Shown: piece by piece, positions 26,034 to 32,976 of the stretch
Numbering within the stretch: the first letter of the stretch is position 1
How the letters are laid out: the number at the start of each line of letters is the position of its first letter
NCBI GenBank assembly: GCA_021828475.1
Contig: JAJZIY010000034.1
Span: 1 to 32,976 of the forward strand
Reading direction: 5' to 3'
DNA: 32,976 nt
DNA from: Actinomycetes bacterium
GTDB lineage: Bacteria; Actinomycetota; Acidimicrobiia; Acidimicrobiales; Palsa-688
The notes under the pieces: generated by a model
Seen by the model: only the letters and a program-made list of their open reading frames with translations
What the model was told of the DNA's origin: nothing
Databases searched by the model: none
Made by a program: the position numbers and the translations under genes

Positions 26034-26106
26034 CGCCCCCGAGAGGTTTCGAACCTCTGACCCGCCGCTTAGAAGGCGGCCGCTCTGTCCACTGAGCTAC
26101 GGGGGC
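26034..26106 (-). tRNA. tRNA-Arg (anticodon UCU)
   Basis: A 73-nt cloverleaf on the minus strand. The acceptor stem is GCCCCCG / CGGGGGC with discriminator G, the D arm is GCTC/GAGC, the anticodon stem is GCCGC/GCGGC with loop CTTCTAA (anticodon TCT), and the T arm is AGAGG TTCGAAA CCTCT. The CCA end is not encoded. UCU reads AGA and AGG codons, which are rare in G+C-rich genes. The region just beyond the 3' end contains no integrase or attachment duplicate in this window. Confidence 0.95.
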
Positions 26107-26193
26107 CGTCACCCGACGGTAGTCCACTGGCGCTCGTGAGCAGGGCCGGCGGCGGTGGCCATGGACCGGCCAGGCGGCCGAGTTGCCTATCGG

Positions 26194-26199
26194 TAGGGT
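26194..26199 (+). promoter_or_regulatory. Putative -10 box of the MarR-like gene (leaderless type)
   Basis: TAGGGT lies 7 nt before GTG 26207. The GGAGA between them is too close to the GTG to be a normal ribosome binding site. Confidence 0.4.
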
Positions 26200-26206
26200 C
26201 TGGAGA

Positions 26207-26719
26207 GTGCCGATCGGCGAGCAGGAGCGAGAGGACGGGAGCGGCCCGTACGCCCTGGGTGACATGCTGGCCATGGCCCGCCAGGCCTGGGTGGAGCAGA
26301 TGGAGCGCCGGCTCGGTGAGCGAGGTTACGGGGACTACCGCCGGACAGATGCCGCTGTCGCGCGGCTGCTCCTGCGGGCGCCGGTCCCGGTCGGCAGGCT
26401 CGGAGCGCCGCTCGGTGTCACCCGCCAGGCGGCCCGCAAGGTCGCCGAGGGCCTCCGGCAGCGGGGATATGCCACTTTGGAGCGCGATGAGCGCGACGGC
26501 CGCCAGTACAAGGTGGTGCTCACCCCCGATGGTGCCAGGTACGCCGGTGCCGTACTGGCGGTGATCGGTGAGCTCAACCGCGATGTGGGCTCACAGGTGA
26601 CCGAGGACCAGCTCGCCGGGGCCGACGCCGTGCTGCGGGTGGTGATCGGCACCTCCGGGAGATGGAGCCGCACCGCCCGAGTGCCGTCCGGGCCTCCGGC
26701 GGTGGCAGGGGGGTACTGA
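26207..26719 (+). CDS. MarR-like winged-helix regulator
   Basis: The protein has 170 residues. The central winged helix (about 50-115) has a recognition-helix pattern LGAPLGVTRQAARKVAEGL and a wing LERDERDGRQYKVVLTPDG. The flanking helices form the expected dimer interface. GTG 26207 is chosen by the TAGGGT box just before it. It sits 113 bp upstream of an L-threonine aldolase and may belong to the same unit, but the ligand and target are unknown. The final 25 residues (SGRWSRTARVPSGPPAVAGG) look non-conserved. Confidence 0.8.
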   Translation: MPIGEQEREDGSGPYALGDMLAMARQAWVEQMERRLGERGYGDYRRTDAAVARLLLRAPVPVGRLGAPLGVTRQAARKVAEGLRQRGYATLERDERDGRQYKVVLTPDGARYAGAVLAVIGELNRDVGSQVTEDQLAGADAVLRVVIGTSGRWSRTARVPSGPPAVAGGY

Positions 26720-26832
26720 GCGCCGCCTCCCGGGGACGCCACAGCGGTTCGCTGCCGGCGACGGATCCCCGGGGTGGGCGGTACCCGCACGCCACATTGA
26801 GCCCGGCCGTCCGCTCGTGCCATCGTGGCTGG

Positions 26833-27891
26833 GTGCTACCAGTTCCCCCGGTCAACGGTTTCGCAAGCGACAATGTGGCAGGAGCCCACCCTGCGGTCCT
26901 CGACGCGCTACGGGCGGCCAACGTGGGGTCCGTGCCAGCGTACGGGGACGACCCTTGGACGGCCCGGGCTGTCAGCCGGGTGCGTGAGCTGTTCGACGCC
27001 GATGTCGAGGTCTACTTCACCTACGGGGGCACGGGCGCCAACGTGGTCGCTCTCCAATGCCTCCTGGAGCCTCACGAGGCCGTCATCTGCCCGGCGACCG
27101 CACACATGAACGTCGACGAGTGCGGGGCACCGGAGCGTTTCACCGGGGCCAAGCTGCTCGCCGTGCCGACCGAGGACGGAAAGCTCCGTCCCGGCGACGT
27201 CACCGCCTTGGTCCAGGCGCTGCACGGCGAGCACAATGTCAAGCCCCGTGTCGTGGCCATCAGCCAGCCGACCGAGCTCGGGACCCTCTACACGCTGGGC
27301 GAGCTGGCGGCGCTGGCCGACGTTGCCCACGACCACGGCCTGCTGCTCTACGTCGACGGTGCCAGGCTCGCCAACGCGGTGGTGGCCCTAAGTTGCTCCG
27401 TCTCGCAGATGACCTCCGAGGTGGGCGTCGACGCCCTCACCTTCGGCGGCACCAAGAACGGGCTGCTCTATGGCGAGGCAGTGGTCTTCGTCCGCCCGGA
27501 ACTGGGCAGGAGGGCCCGCTTTGCCCGCAAGCAGGCCGGGCAGCTGGCCTCCAAGATGCGCTTCATCGCCGCCCAGTTCGAGGCGCTCCTCCAAGGCGAC
27601 TTGTGGCTGCGCAACGCAGCGCACGCCAATGCCATGGCCGGCGTGCTGGCGGCCCAACTGGCAAGTGTGCCCCAGGTCGAGCTACTCAGGAGCGTCGAGG
27701 TCAACAGCGTGTTCGCCCGCCTGCCGGCCGAGCTGGTCCCGGTCCTCGCAGAGTGGTCGTTCTTCTGGACCTGGGACGTGCAGGGAAGCGTCGTACGGTG
27801 GATGACGAGCTTCGCCACCACCGAGGAGGACATCGCCGCCTTCGTCGAGGGTGTCCGGTACTTCGCCGGTAAGGGGCAGGCCGCCACATAG
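26833..27891 (+). CDS. L-threonine aldolase (low-specificity type)
   Basis: The protein has 352 residues. It is a PLP enzyme of fold type I (beta-eliminating lyase family) that splits L-threonine or L-allo-threonine to glycine and acetaldehyde. Signs are FASDNVAGAHPAVLDAL, AYGDDPWT, FTYGGTGANVVAL, HMNVDECGAPE, LYVDGARLANA and the PLP-binding Lys208 in FGGTKNGLLYG. These fit the ltaE/GLY1 group, and the length is normal. The GTG start at 26833 gives a good N-terminus (LPVPPVNGFASDN); no ribosome binding site is strong. Its last 210 bp are overlapped by the convergent membrane protein gene. Confidence 0.93.
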   Translation: MLPVPPVNGFASDNVAGAHPAVLDALRAANVGSVPAYGDDPWTARAVSRVRELFDADVEVYFTYGGTGANVVALQCLLEPHEAVICPATAHMNVDECGAPERFTGAKLLAVPTEDGKLRPGDVTALVQALHGEHNVKPRVVAISQPTELGTLYTLGELAALADVAHDHGLLLYVDGARLANAVVALSCSVSQMTSEVGVDALTFGGTKNGLLYGEAVVFVRPELGRRARFARKQAGQLASKMRFIAAQFEALLQGDLWLRNAAHANAMAGVLAAQLASVPQVELLRSVEVNSVFARLPAELVPVLAEWSFFWTWDVQGSVVRWMTSFATTEEDIAAFVEGVRYFAGKGQAAT

Positions 27892-28377
27892 GTAGCTGCC
27901 GTGCGCCGGGGCGGGCTCGACTGGGTCGGGCCCGTGGTAGCGGGCGACGGTGAAGGCCATCACGGTCGGAACGTCGACGGCGAAGACGACCAGCGTCGCC
28001 ACGAGCACGGCGAGGGTGGCCCCACTCATGCCGTCGTACACGAAGACGAACACGAGCAGGCCGGCGATCACCGAGTAGGCGAGCAGGGCCCAGCGTGCGA
28101 CCAAGTAGAACACCCGCCACGCGAAGGGCCGGGCGCGGCTCAGCATGGCGACAGCCACCGCGCTGAGGCCGGCGCCGGCTACGAGAAGGCCGGTCGGCAC
28201 CGCCAGCGGAGGATGACCGGGAAGGTGGGCGGCCATGACCACTCCTGCGCCGAGTATGAGCGCCAGCGAGGTGACGAGCAGCTCGGTGACCGGCGGGAGC
28301 CGCAGCCCGGCCAAGCCCCCAGGCGGCTGCGGGCCCTTCCTGCCTGGGGCCGGTTCCTCGGAGCGGGCCGCTGTCAT
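27682..28377 (-). CDS. Small multispanning membrane protein, partner gene 2
   Basis: The protein has 231 residues. Four hydrophobic segments lie between about 30 and 145: TELLVTSLALILGAGVVMAA, LAVPTGLLVAGAGLSAVAVA, VFYLVARWALLAYSVIAGLL and MSGATLAVLVATLVVFAVDV. The start overlaps the stop of the upstream membrane protein gene (ATGA), so it is translationally coupled. The remaining 80 residues (about 150-231) are hydrophilic, and 210 bp of this gene is the antisense of the threonine aldolase. The tail is probably not functionally selected unless the overlap is real; the true stop may lie earlier if the reading frame is mistaken. I do not recognise the family. Confidence 0.6.
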   Translation of the reverse strand: MTAARSEEPAPGRKGPQPPGGLAGLRLPPVTELLVTSLALILGAGVVMAAHLPGHPPLAVPTGLLVAGAGLSAVAVAMLSRARPFAWRVFYLVARWALLAYSVIAGLLVFVFVYDGMSGATLAVLVATLVVFAVDVPTVMAFTVARYHGPDPVEPAPAHGSYLCGGLPLTGEVPDTLDEGGDVLLGGGEARHPPYDASLHVPGPEERPLCEDRDQLGRQAGEHAVDLDAPE

Positions 28378-29018
28378 GACGTGGCGAGCCTCGTCATGAT
28401 CACGAGCGTCGCTACCTGCATCGCACCGGTGATGCCGGCCGTGGCGACGAACCGGCGCATGAGCCGGCCGATCACCTCGCCGTCGGGGCGCGGCTTCCCG
28501 AGCTCGAACAGCACGGCGAGGTTCGCCGGCTCCAACAGCCCGAGGGCGATCACCGCCATCAGCGCTACAACGACGAAGGAGGCCACCACCCAGGCGTGGT
28601 CTGGGTAGGTCGGGTACAGGTAGCCGAGGTGGCGGGCGAGCTGGAAGCCGGCGGCCAGGGTGCAGACGACGACGGTCGGCATGATCAGCATGAGCTTGGG
28701 CATCAGCCGGGTGGTGAGCTCCGTGCGCGCCGGGACAGGCAGGCGGCCGAGGATGGGCCCGAGCACGAAACCCAAGAACAGGTCGAGGGTGGTCCATATG
28801 CCCCCGCTCACAACGTGGAAGAAGTCGACCGCCCACAAGGTGTTGGTGGCGACCGTGGCGACCAGCCCGGCGAGGACGGCGGCCACGACCGGCAGGCCGC
28901 GCAGCGGCACGATCTGGAAGTCCCGCCGGGCCGCCGGGCCGGCGGCTGTGCCCCCCGTTGCCGTCCCGGGCTGCCCAGTTGGCAGCAGTCGCCCCAAGGT
29001 ACCCGACGTATCGGTCAT
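28374..29018 (-). CDS. Four-helix membrane protein, partner gene 1 (DUF2269/CopD-like appearance)
   Basis: The protein has 214 residues. It has a hydrophilic N-terminus of about 40 residues, then four hydrophobic segments from about 42 to 185. The motif DFFHVVSGGIWTTLDLFLG (a His followed by Trp/Asp in the first helices) recalls membrane proteins of the DUF2269 or copper-export (CopD) type, in which an H...W pattern is conserved; this is only a suggestion. ATG 29018 is well supported by AAGGAGG 7 nt upstream (29026-29032). It is followed by partner gene 2 with an ATGA overlap. Confidence 0.75.
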   Translation of the reverse strand: MTDTSGTLGRLLPTGQPGTATGGTAAGPAARRDFQIVPLRGLPVVAAVLAGLVATVATNTLWAVDFFHVVSGGIWTTLDLFLGFVLGPILGRLPVPARTELTTRLMPKLMLIMPTVVVCTLAAGFQLARHLGYLYPTYPDHAWVVASFVVVALMAVIALGLLEPANLAVLFELGKPRPDGEVIGRLMRRFVATAGITGAMQVATLVIMTRLATS

Positions 29019-29025
29019 GTCCCGG

Positions 29026-29032
29026 CCTCCTT
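29026..29032 (-). promoter_or_regulatory. Ribosome binding site of membrane partner gene 1
   Basis: A perfect AAGGAGG at 7-nt spacing before ATG 29018. It is the strongest Shine-Dalgarno in the right half of the window. Confidence 0.7.
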
Positions 29033-29187
29033 GTCAGCCGTGGAGCCGCTGATGCCATGCGGCGCTCAGGCTGGTGACGGTGGAAGGGGCGTTGTGCTTG
29101 CCTGTACGGGTCTCGGTAAGCCGGGGAACACAAGAGGCAGGTGTACCGTCCGGTGCCCGGGGAGCGGTGCGGGCCCACCCACCTGCT

Positions 29188-30471
29188 CTACGCAACATGC
29201 TCGTCGACCTGTACGCCTTGGAACGAATTGGCTGCCCCCCCGAGCACCTTGACCGGTGCGGAGTACCAGATCCCGTAGGTGTTGGCGGATATCGTGTTGC
29301 CCCGGACGGTAATCGTGAGCGGGGTGACAGAGCCCACGAGCACGCCGGTCGTAGCCGTGTCGGCGGGGTTGAAGTCGTGGTCGCCCGTCAGGTCGTTGAC
29401 CCCTATGGTGTTGTCTTCGACGACGTTGCCATCGAGGTACTGTCCGGGGGCGTGCAAGTGCACGGTCACGCCTGACATCCCGTTGCCCTCGATCGTGTTG
29501 TAGGCGACCGTGTTGGCGTAGTCGGCACCTCCTGGAGCCGCAGCTGCCAGCAGCACCCCGGCGCCCTGGCCCTTGGTGCCGTTGCCGATCACCGTGTTGT
29601 GCTCTACCAGGTTGTCGTAGACGCCGCCGGCAGCGGGTACGAGCTTGCCCTTCACGAAGGCCTTGGTCGAATGGCTCGGCAAAGTGATCCCGCAGTCCAA
29701 GACGTTGCCACGCACGACGTTGTACTCGATCACGTTGTGGTCCGCCGGCCCGAACTCGTCGGTGACCAGGATCCCTCCGGAGTTGTCCTCGACAAGGTTG
29801 CCGGAGACCACCGAGTCGGCTGCGACCATCAGGTGGATCCCCTCGCCGCAGTCCCCCGGGACGTTGCCGGTGGCGTTGCACTCCCGGTAGTGCGATGAGC
29901 TGATGGGGCCGCCAGTTGGGTTGCCCAAGTCGTTGCCCTTGACCACGTTGCCTGAGACGGTGACGTGCGTGACCGGGTGACCCGGTCTCCCGACCACCAG
30001 GATGCCCTCGCCGGTGGCGCCCTCGACGGTGAAGCCCTCGACTGTGGTGCCCGGTACCGGGACGGTGACCCCGACGTCGGAGCCGCCGGCGTCGATCGTG
30101 GCGTCCACCCCCACCAGCGTGAGGGGCTTGGTGGCTGTGACGCCTCCGTGGTAGGTGCCGGGGCAGGCGACCACCGTCGAGCCCGGCGCGGCCGCCTGTA
30201 TGGCGCCTTGGAGCAAGCTGTAGCGCGCCGTGGCGCAAGAAGTGCCCGCGCCGACGGCCTTGGCCGATGGGGAGACGAAGACGGTGCCTGGGAGGCCTGC
30301 GCCTGCCGCCGCACCTGTGAGGCCGGCCAAGGCGAGGGCGGTCAGCACTACGGCGCCGGTGCCGGCCCCCAGGCGCACCGCCGCGTGGCACCATGTCCCA
30401 GGGCCCCGGTCGTGCTCAGCTGCGCTCTTCGTCCGCTTTGGTGCCGGGGGAAAGTTCGGTCTAGTCGACAT
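29188..30471 (-). CDS. Secreted right-handed parallel beta-helix protein
   Basis: The protein has 427 residues. The N-terminus has a basic stretch and a hydrophobic signal (about 32-56, LGAGTGAVVLTALALAGLTGA). The rest is a series of beta-helix turns: repeated asparagine-rich rungs such as HVTVSGNVVKGNDLG, DSVVSGNLVEDNSGGILV, HNVIEYNVVRGN, LVEHNTVIGNGTKG and NTVAYNTIEGNGMSGV. This matches the NosD/pectate-lyase-like parallel beta-helix fold; the first part has the typical LLQGAIQAAAPGSTVVACPGTY start. Substrate or role is unknown; surface attachment or polysaccharide interaction is plausible. ATG 30471 has AAAGGA 5 nt upstream (30477-30482). It lies 174 bp downstream of the large regulator on the same strand. 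Confidence 0.85.
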   Translation of the reverse strand: MSTRPNFPPAPKRTKSAAEHDRGPGTWCHAAVRLGAGTGAVVLTALALAGLTGAAAGAGLPGTVFVSPSAKAVGAGTSCATARYSLLQGAIQAAAPGSTVVACPGTYHGGVTATKPLTLVGVDATIDAGGSDVGVTVPVPGTTVEGFTVEGATGEGILVVGRPGHPVTHVTVSGNVVKGNDLGNPTGGPISSSHYRECNATGNVPGDCGEGIHLMVAADSVVSGNLVEDNSGGILVTDEFGPADHNVIEYNVVRGNVLDCGITLPSHSTKAFVKGKLVPAAGGVYDNLVEHNTVIGNGTKGQGAGVLLAAAAPGGADYANTVAYNTIEGNGMSGVTVHLHAPGQYLDGNVVEDNTIGVNDLTGDHDFNPADTATTGVLVGSVTPLTITVRGNTISANTYGIWYSAPVKVLGGAANSFQGVQVDEHVA

Positions 30472-30476
30472 GCTGG

Positions 30477-30482
30477 TCCTTT
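30477..30482 (-). promoter_or_regulatory. Ribosome binding site of the beta-helix gene
   Basis: AAAGGA lies 5 nt before ATG 30471. It supports this start over upstream in-frame codons. The 174-bp gap to the regulator stop would also hold any promoter, but no clear pair is visible. Confidence 0.6.
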
Positions 30483-30645
30483 CTTTCCGTTTCACTGCTG
30501 GGTGGATGGCCTGTGGGATGCCGGCGGCCTCACCCGAGAGCGAGCGCTCGACCTCACACGGGTCAGCTCGAGGTGACGGTGCCAGTTGCGCGCACCCGTG
30601 GCGCACCCAAACCGGCGAGAGCCGACAAGGACCACCGGGCTCAGG

Positions 30646-32733
30646 TCAGGGGCCCGTCACTGTGCTCGGGAGCACTTGCTCGAGCTGTAGGAGCGCAGGA
30701 GGGAGGGGGAAGTCGAGCCTGGCCAACAAACCCCGCGCCCTCGTAAGGACTTGGCTTGCAGCGCTATGGCGTCCCGACCCGATCAGGTGGCGGGCTAGAG
30801 CCACGTAGCGCCCTTCGTCGGTCGGGTCCATGTCGAGCGCTGCCCTCAGGCAGTGCTCGGCTGTGGCGTCGTCGGAAGCATCGGCGGCCGCCGTAGCCGC
30901 AGCGTCGAGCAGGCGCAGGTGCAGCCAATCGAGCCGTTCGCGTGCCACGATGGCGAAGTCCTCGTACCTGTCCTCGGGCAGCAGCTCGCCGGTGTACAAC
31001 TCGTGCGCGGCCAGCGCCTCGGCGATGGCGGCGGCTCCTGCGCCCCGGCCGAGGGCACCGAGTGCCCGGCGGGCAGCTGACTGGAAGCGCTGGACGTCGG
31101 CCGCCACCCCAGTGCCAAGGCGCAAAGTGCTTCCCCTGCGTACCACGAGCGGCCCAGCGGCCTGGGAAAGCTTGCTCAGGACGTTGCGGAGCCGGCGCTT
31201 CCCCCTCGCCGGGGCCACCTCTGGCCACAAAGACTCGACCACCTGCTCGACATGCACCTGCCCGTCACCCACGACCACGAGCTTCACCAACCGGGCGACC
31301 TGCGGTGCCAGGCGCACCGCAGCGTCCCCTCGCAGCACCTGGAAGCCCCCGAGCGCTTGCACGCATGCCCATGGCGTGTGGGCGTCGAGCAGCCCCGGAC
31401 CGATGGCACGGGCGATGGCCTCGAGCGGGCTGAGCGGCGCCCCTCGGCGCAGGAGTCGGCCGGGCCGGCCTCCGGCGGCGCGCATCGCGCGGGCGAGCGC
31501 TGTCCCGGCCAACCCGTGCAACGCCGGGACCGCCAGAGCCCCGAAGTCGCGCTGGAGCCGCTCGGACAGCGCGCCGAGCTCCAGGGCGGCGCCAGGGCGG
31601 CCGCCGCTCAGTGCGACTGCCGCGGCGAGGAGGCAAGGAACGACGCCTCCCTGGTCCCCGAGCTCGGAGAAGATCTGTGCAGCCCGCTGGGCGTCTTCCA
31701 GCGCTTCGTCCGTGCACTCGCGCCGGAGGTGGGCAAGCGAGCGGTAGAGGAGGCTGGTGGCCCATCCGACCAGGTCCCCGGTACCCGTCTGCAGGGCGAC
31801 GGAGTGGTCGAGCTCGGCCAGGGCATCACCGGCGCAGCCCTCCTCGAGCGCGACGAGCGCCCTGGTCGAGTGAGCACGGGCGATGTCGGCCGGCGAGTCG
31901 AGCTCGTAGAGCTCGGCCAAGGCCTGCTCGACCACACTGCGCGCCAGGCCCGGGTACCCCAGGCACAGCTCGGCCAAGCCAAGATGAGCCCGGGACCGGG
32001 CCAGGACGAGCGGGGCCCCCTCGGCGGCCGCCGCCCCGAGTGCCTGCTCGAAAGCGTGGTGGGCCGCCTCGTGGTGACCCTGGCGCAGCGCGAGCCGCCC
32101 GGACCCGTCGAGCAGGCGCGCGCGCGTCCCGGCTGCGAGCGGACCACCGCCCAGCACGCGCGAGACGAGCGTGCTGGCTTCCTCGAGCGGGCCCCGCAGT
32201 TCCCAGAACCCACACAGCGCCGAAGTGAGCCGGGCGGCCGCGGCGGTGTCACCACTGCGCAAGGCAAAGCCGAGCCCTGCGCTCAGGTTGGTCTCTTCGA
32301 GCGCCAGGCGCTCCAGCCAGGCCCTCTGGCCGGGCCCACAGCTGAGTGCCTCCTCGGCCCCCATGACAAGGTCCTCGCACCAGGTGAGCTGACGGCGAGC
32401 GGCTTCGCCCAGACGGTCCTGCGAGCACCGTCCCCGGCCGAGGCCGGCGCGCGCTTCCCCGGGGATCTCGTAGCGCGCCGTGCCGTCGAGCGTGCGCAGC
32501 GTCACCAGCGAGCCGCCGACCAAGCGGACCAGGGCCTCGGCCACCTCGACCCGGTGCCACCCGAGCGGGCCCAGCGCCCGGGCGAGCGTGGCGAAGCTGG
32601 CGCCACCCGGGAACGGGTGGAGAGCGGCCAATACCCCGCCTTCGGCCCCGTCGGTCCGTGCGTCGTCCTGGCCGGGTACCTGCTGGGCGCTCATCGGCAC
32701 GAACAGCCCGTCTGGCTGCATGTCTGTGATCAT
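30646..32733 (-). CDS. SARP/AfsR-like regulator without NB-ARC: TPR repeats, winged helix, BTAD
   Basis: The protein has about 695 residues. The beginning (LHPFPGGASFATLARALG, then VEVAEALVRLVGGSLVTLRT and GTARYEIPGEARA) matches the winged segment that follows the NB-ARC ATPase in AfsR-type regulators, yet no P-loop ATPase precedes it. Next is the usual WLERLALEETNLSAGLGFAL block, then helical TPR-like repeats (about 150-440). The C-terminus has an OmpR-like winged helix (about 453-550, GGFQVLRGDAAVRL to GSTLRLGTGVAADV) and a BTAD domain (about 550-690, ELYTGELLPEDRYEDFAIV and RLDWLHLRLLDAAA). In AfsR-like proteins the winged helix-BTAD unit is N-terminal; here it is C-terminal. ATG 32733 is used; ATG 32721 or a GTG at 32895 are alternatives. 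Confidence 0.82.
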   Translation of the reverse strand: MITDMQPDGLFVPMSAQQVPGQDDARTDGAEGGVLAALHPFPGGASFATLARALGPLGWHRVEVAEALVRLVGGSLVTLRTLDGTARYEIPGEARAGLGRGRCSQDRLGEAARRQLTWCEDLVMGAEEALSCGPGQRAWLERLALEETNLSAGLGFALRSGDTAAAARLTSALCGFWELRGPLEEASTLVSRVLGGGPLAAGTRARLLDGSGRLALRQGHHEAAHHAFEQALGAAAAEGAPLVLARSRAHLGLAELCLGYPGLARSVVEQALAELYELDSPADIARAHSTRALVALEEGCAGDALAELDHSVALQTGTGDLVGWATSLLYRSLAHLRRECTDEALEDAQRAAQIFSELGDQGGVVPCLLAAAVALSGGRPGAALELGALSERLQRDFGALAVPALHGLAGTALARAMRAAGGRPGRLLRRGAPLSPLEAIARAIGPGLLDAHTPWACVQALGGFQVLRGDAAVRLAPQVARLVKLVVVGDGQVHVEQVVESLWPEVAPARGKRRLRNVLSKLSQAAGPLVVRRGSTLRLGTGVAADVQRFQSAARRALGALGRGAGAAAIAEALAAHELYTGELLPEDRYEDFAIVARERLDWLHLRLLDAAATAAADASDDATAEHCLRAALDMDPTDEGRYVALARHLIGSGRHSAASQVLTRARGLLARLDFPLPPALLQLEQVLPSTVTGP

Positions 32734-32976
32734 GGGCGGCCAAGCGTTCCCAAACCGTTCCCGTCCTCGGCACCTCGGCACCTCGGCCTGACCGGCTCGA
32801 CGAAGCGGTAGGAGGCGGCGGCGGCGGGGCGGGATTGCCCCCGCTTTTCCGGCTTGTATCACTTGGAGGGTCCGCTCACCTTGGGCGGTCGCCACGTAGG
32901 GTGGCGTCGGGAGGGACCCTGGCAGTGACGCTTTTCGGCTGAGCTTCGGGCTCGTGAAAGAGATGGTCGCCAGGGT
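32734..32976. promoter_or_regulatory. Upstream region of the SARP-like regulator, and window edge
   Basis: These 243 bp hold the presumed regulator promoter. A 5-bp hairpin (GCCAC/GTGGC, 32891-32905) and a perfect 8-bp inverted repeat (ACCCTGGC 32916-32923 with GCCAGGGT 32969-32976, 45 bp apart) are visible. A GTG at 32954 (GTG AAA GAG ATG) could begin a plus-strand gene that leaves the window; this cannot be supported. The inverted repeat is cut at the window end. Confidence 0.35.

Noticed and set aside
26034..26106. tRNA-Arg as an attachment site of an integrated element
   Set aside because: No integrase, no direct repeat of its 3' end in this window, and the flanking genes have ordinary composition.
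29066..30394. Alternative minus-strand frame over the beta-helix gene
   Set aside because: It is Arg/Gly/His-rich with no domain, while the frame ending at 29188 shows a signal peptide and repeated beta-helix rungs.

Overview
The window comes from the chromosome of a high-G+C bacterium (roughly 70% G+C by eye, not computed), almost certainly an actinomycete-type organism (Actinomycetota). The evidence is an actinobacterial topoisomerase I with a lysine-rich AxKK tail, PspC and LiaF-like envelope-stress genes, a two-domain DtxR-family regulator, a GlnE adenylyltransferase, frequent GTG starts, and several start codons placed 6-8 nt after a TANNNT box, as in leaderless actinobacterial mRNAs. 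A deep lineage such as Acidimicrobiia is my guess; the sequence does not prove it. I see no phage, insertion sequence, CRISPR array or plasmid genes. This is mostly core chromosome with a more accessory, secreted-protein-rich right half.

Left part (1-7837). The 5' end of glnE (minus, partial) is divergent from glutamine-dependent NAD+ synthetase (nadE). An unrecognised gene follows nadE, then a four-PAS GGDEF-EAL c-di-GMP protein. Next come a 25-residue one-helix protein, a nested hairpin, a HAD-IB phosphatase on the minus strand, and a divergent STAS / RsbW-like kinase pair (partner switching).

Middle (7838-19962). A DtxR/MntR-like regulator has a well-formed promoter and shares one base with the start of a K+-insensitive proton-pumping pyrophosphatase (hppA). 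Then come topA; a convergent PspC + LiaF-like (toastrack) membrane protein; a divergently transcribed PspC-histidine kinase with its LuxR-type response regulator (a candidate cell-envelope-stress module); and tmk-holB (dTMP kinase and clamp-loader delta'). The stop codon of holB lies inside three tandem 25-bp repeats.

Right part (19963-32976). An MFS transporter is followed by a block of exported proteins: a phosphodiester glycosidase-type protein, a GerMN/Gmad2 protein, and a divergent protein with three exact-length 102-residue repeats and a GH25-like C-terminal domain. Then come tRNA-Arg(UCU), a MarR-like regulator, an L-threonine aldolase, and a convergent pair of small membrane proteins, the second of which overlaps the aldolase gene by 210 bp. 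A secreted right-handed beta-helix protein and a large AfsR/SARP-like regulator close the window. That regulator has TPR-like repeats and a C-terminal winged helix plus BTAD domain but no NB-ARC ATPase.

The strongest candidate for an under-described system is the PspC-toastrack / PspC-kinase / LuxR divergon. Next are the translationally coupled metalloregulator-pyrophosphatase pair and the ATPase-less SARP-like regulator beside the beta-helix protein. All functions are inferred from reading translated sequence; no searches were run.
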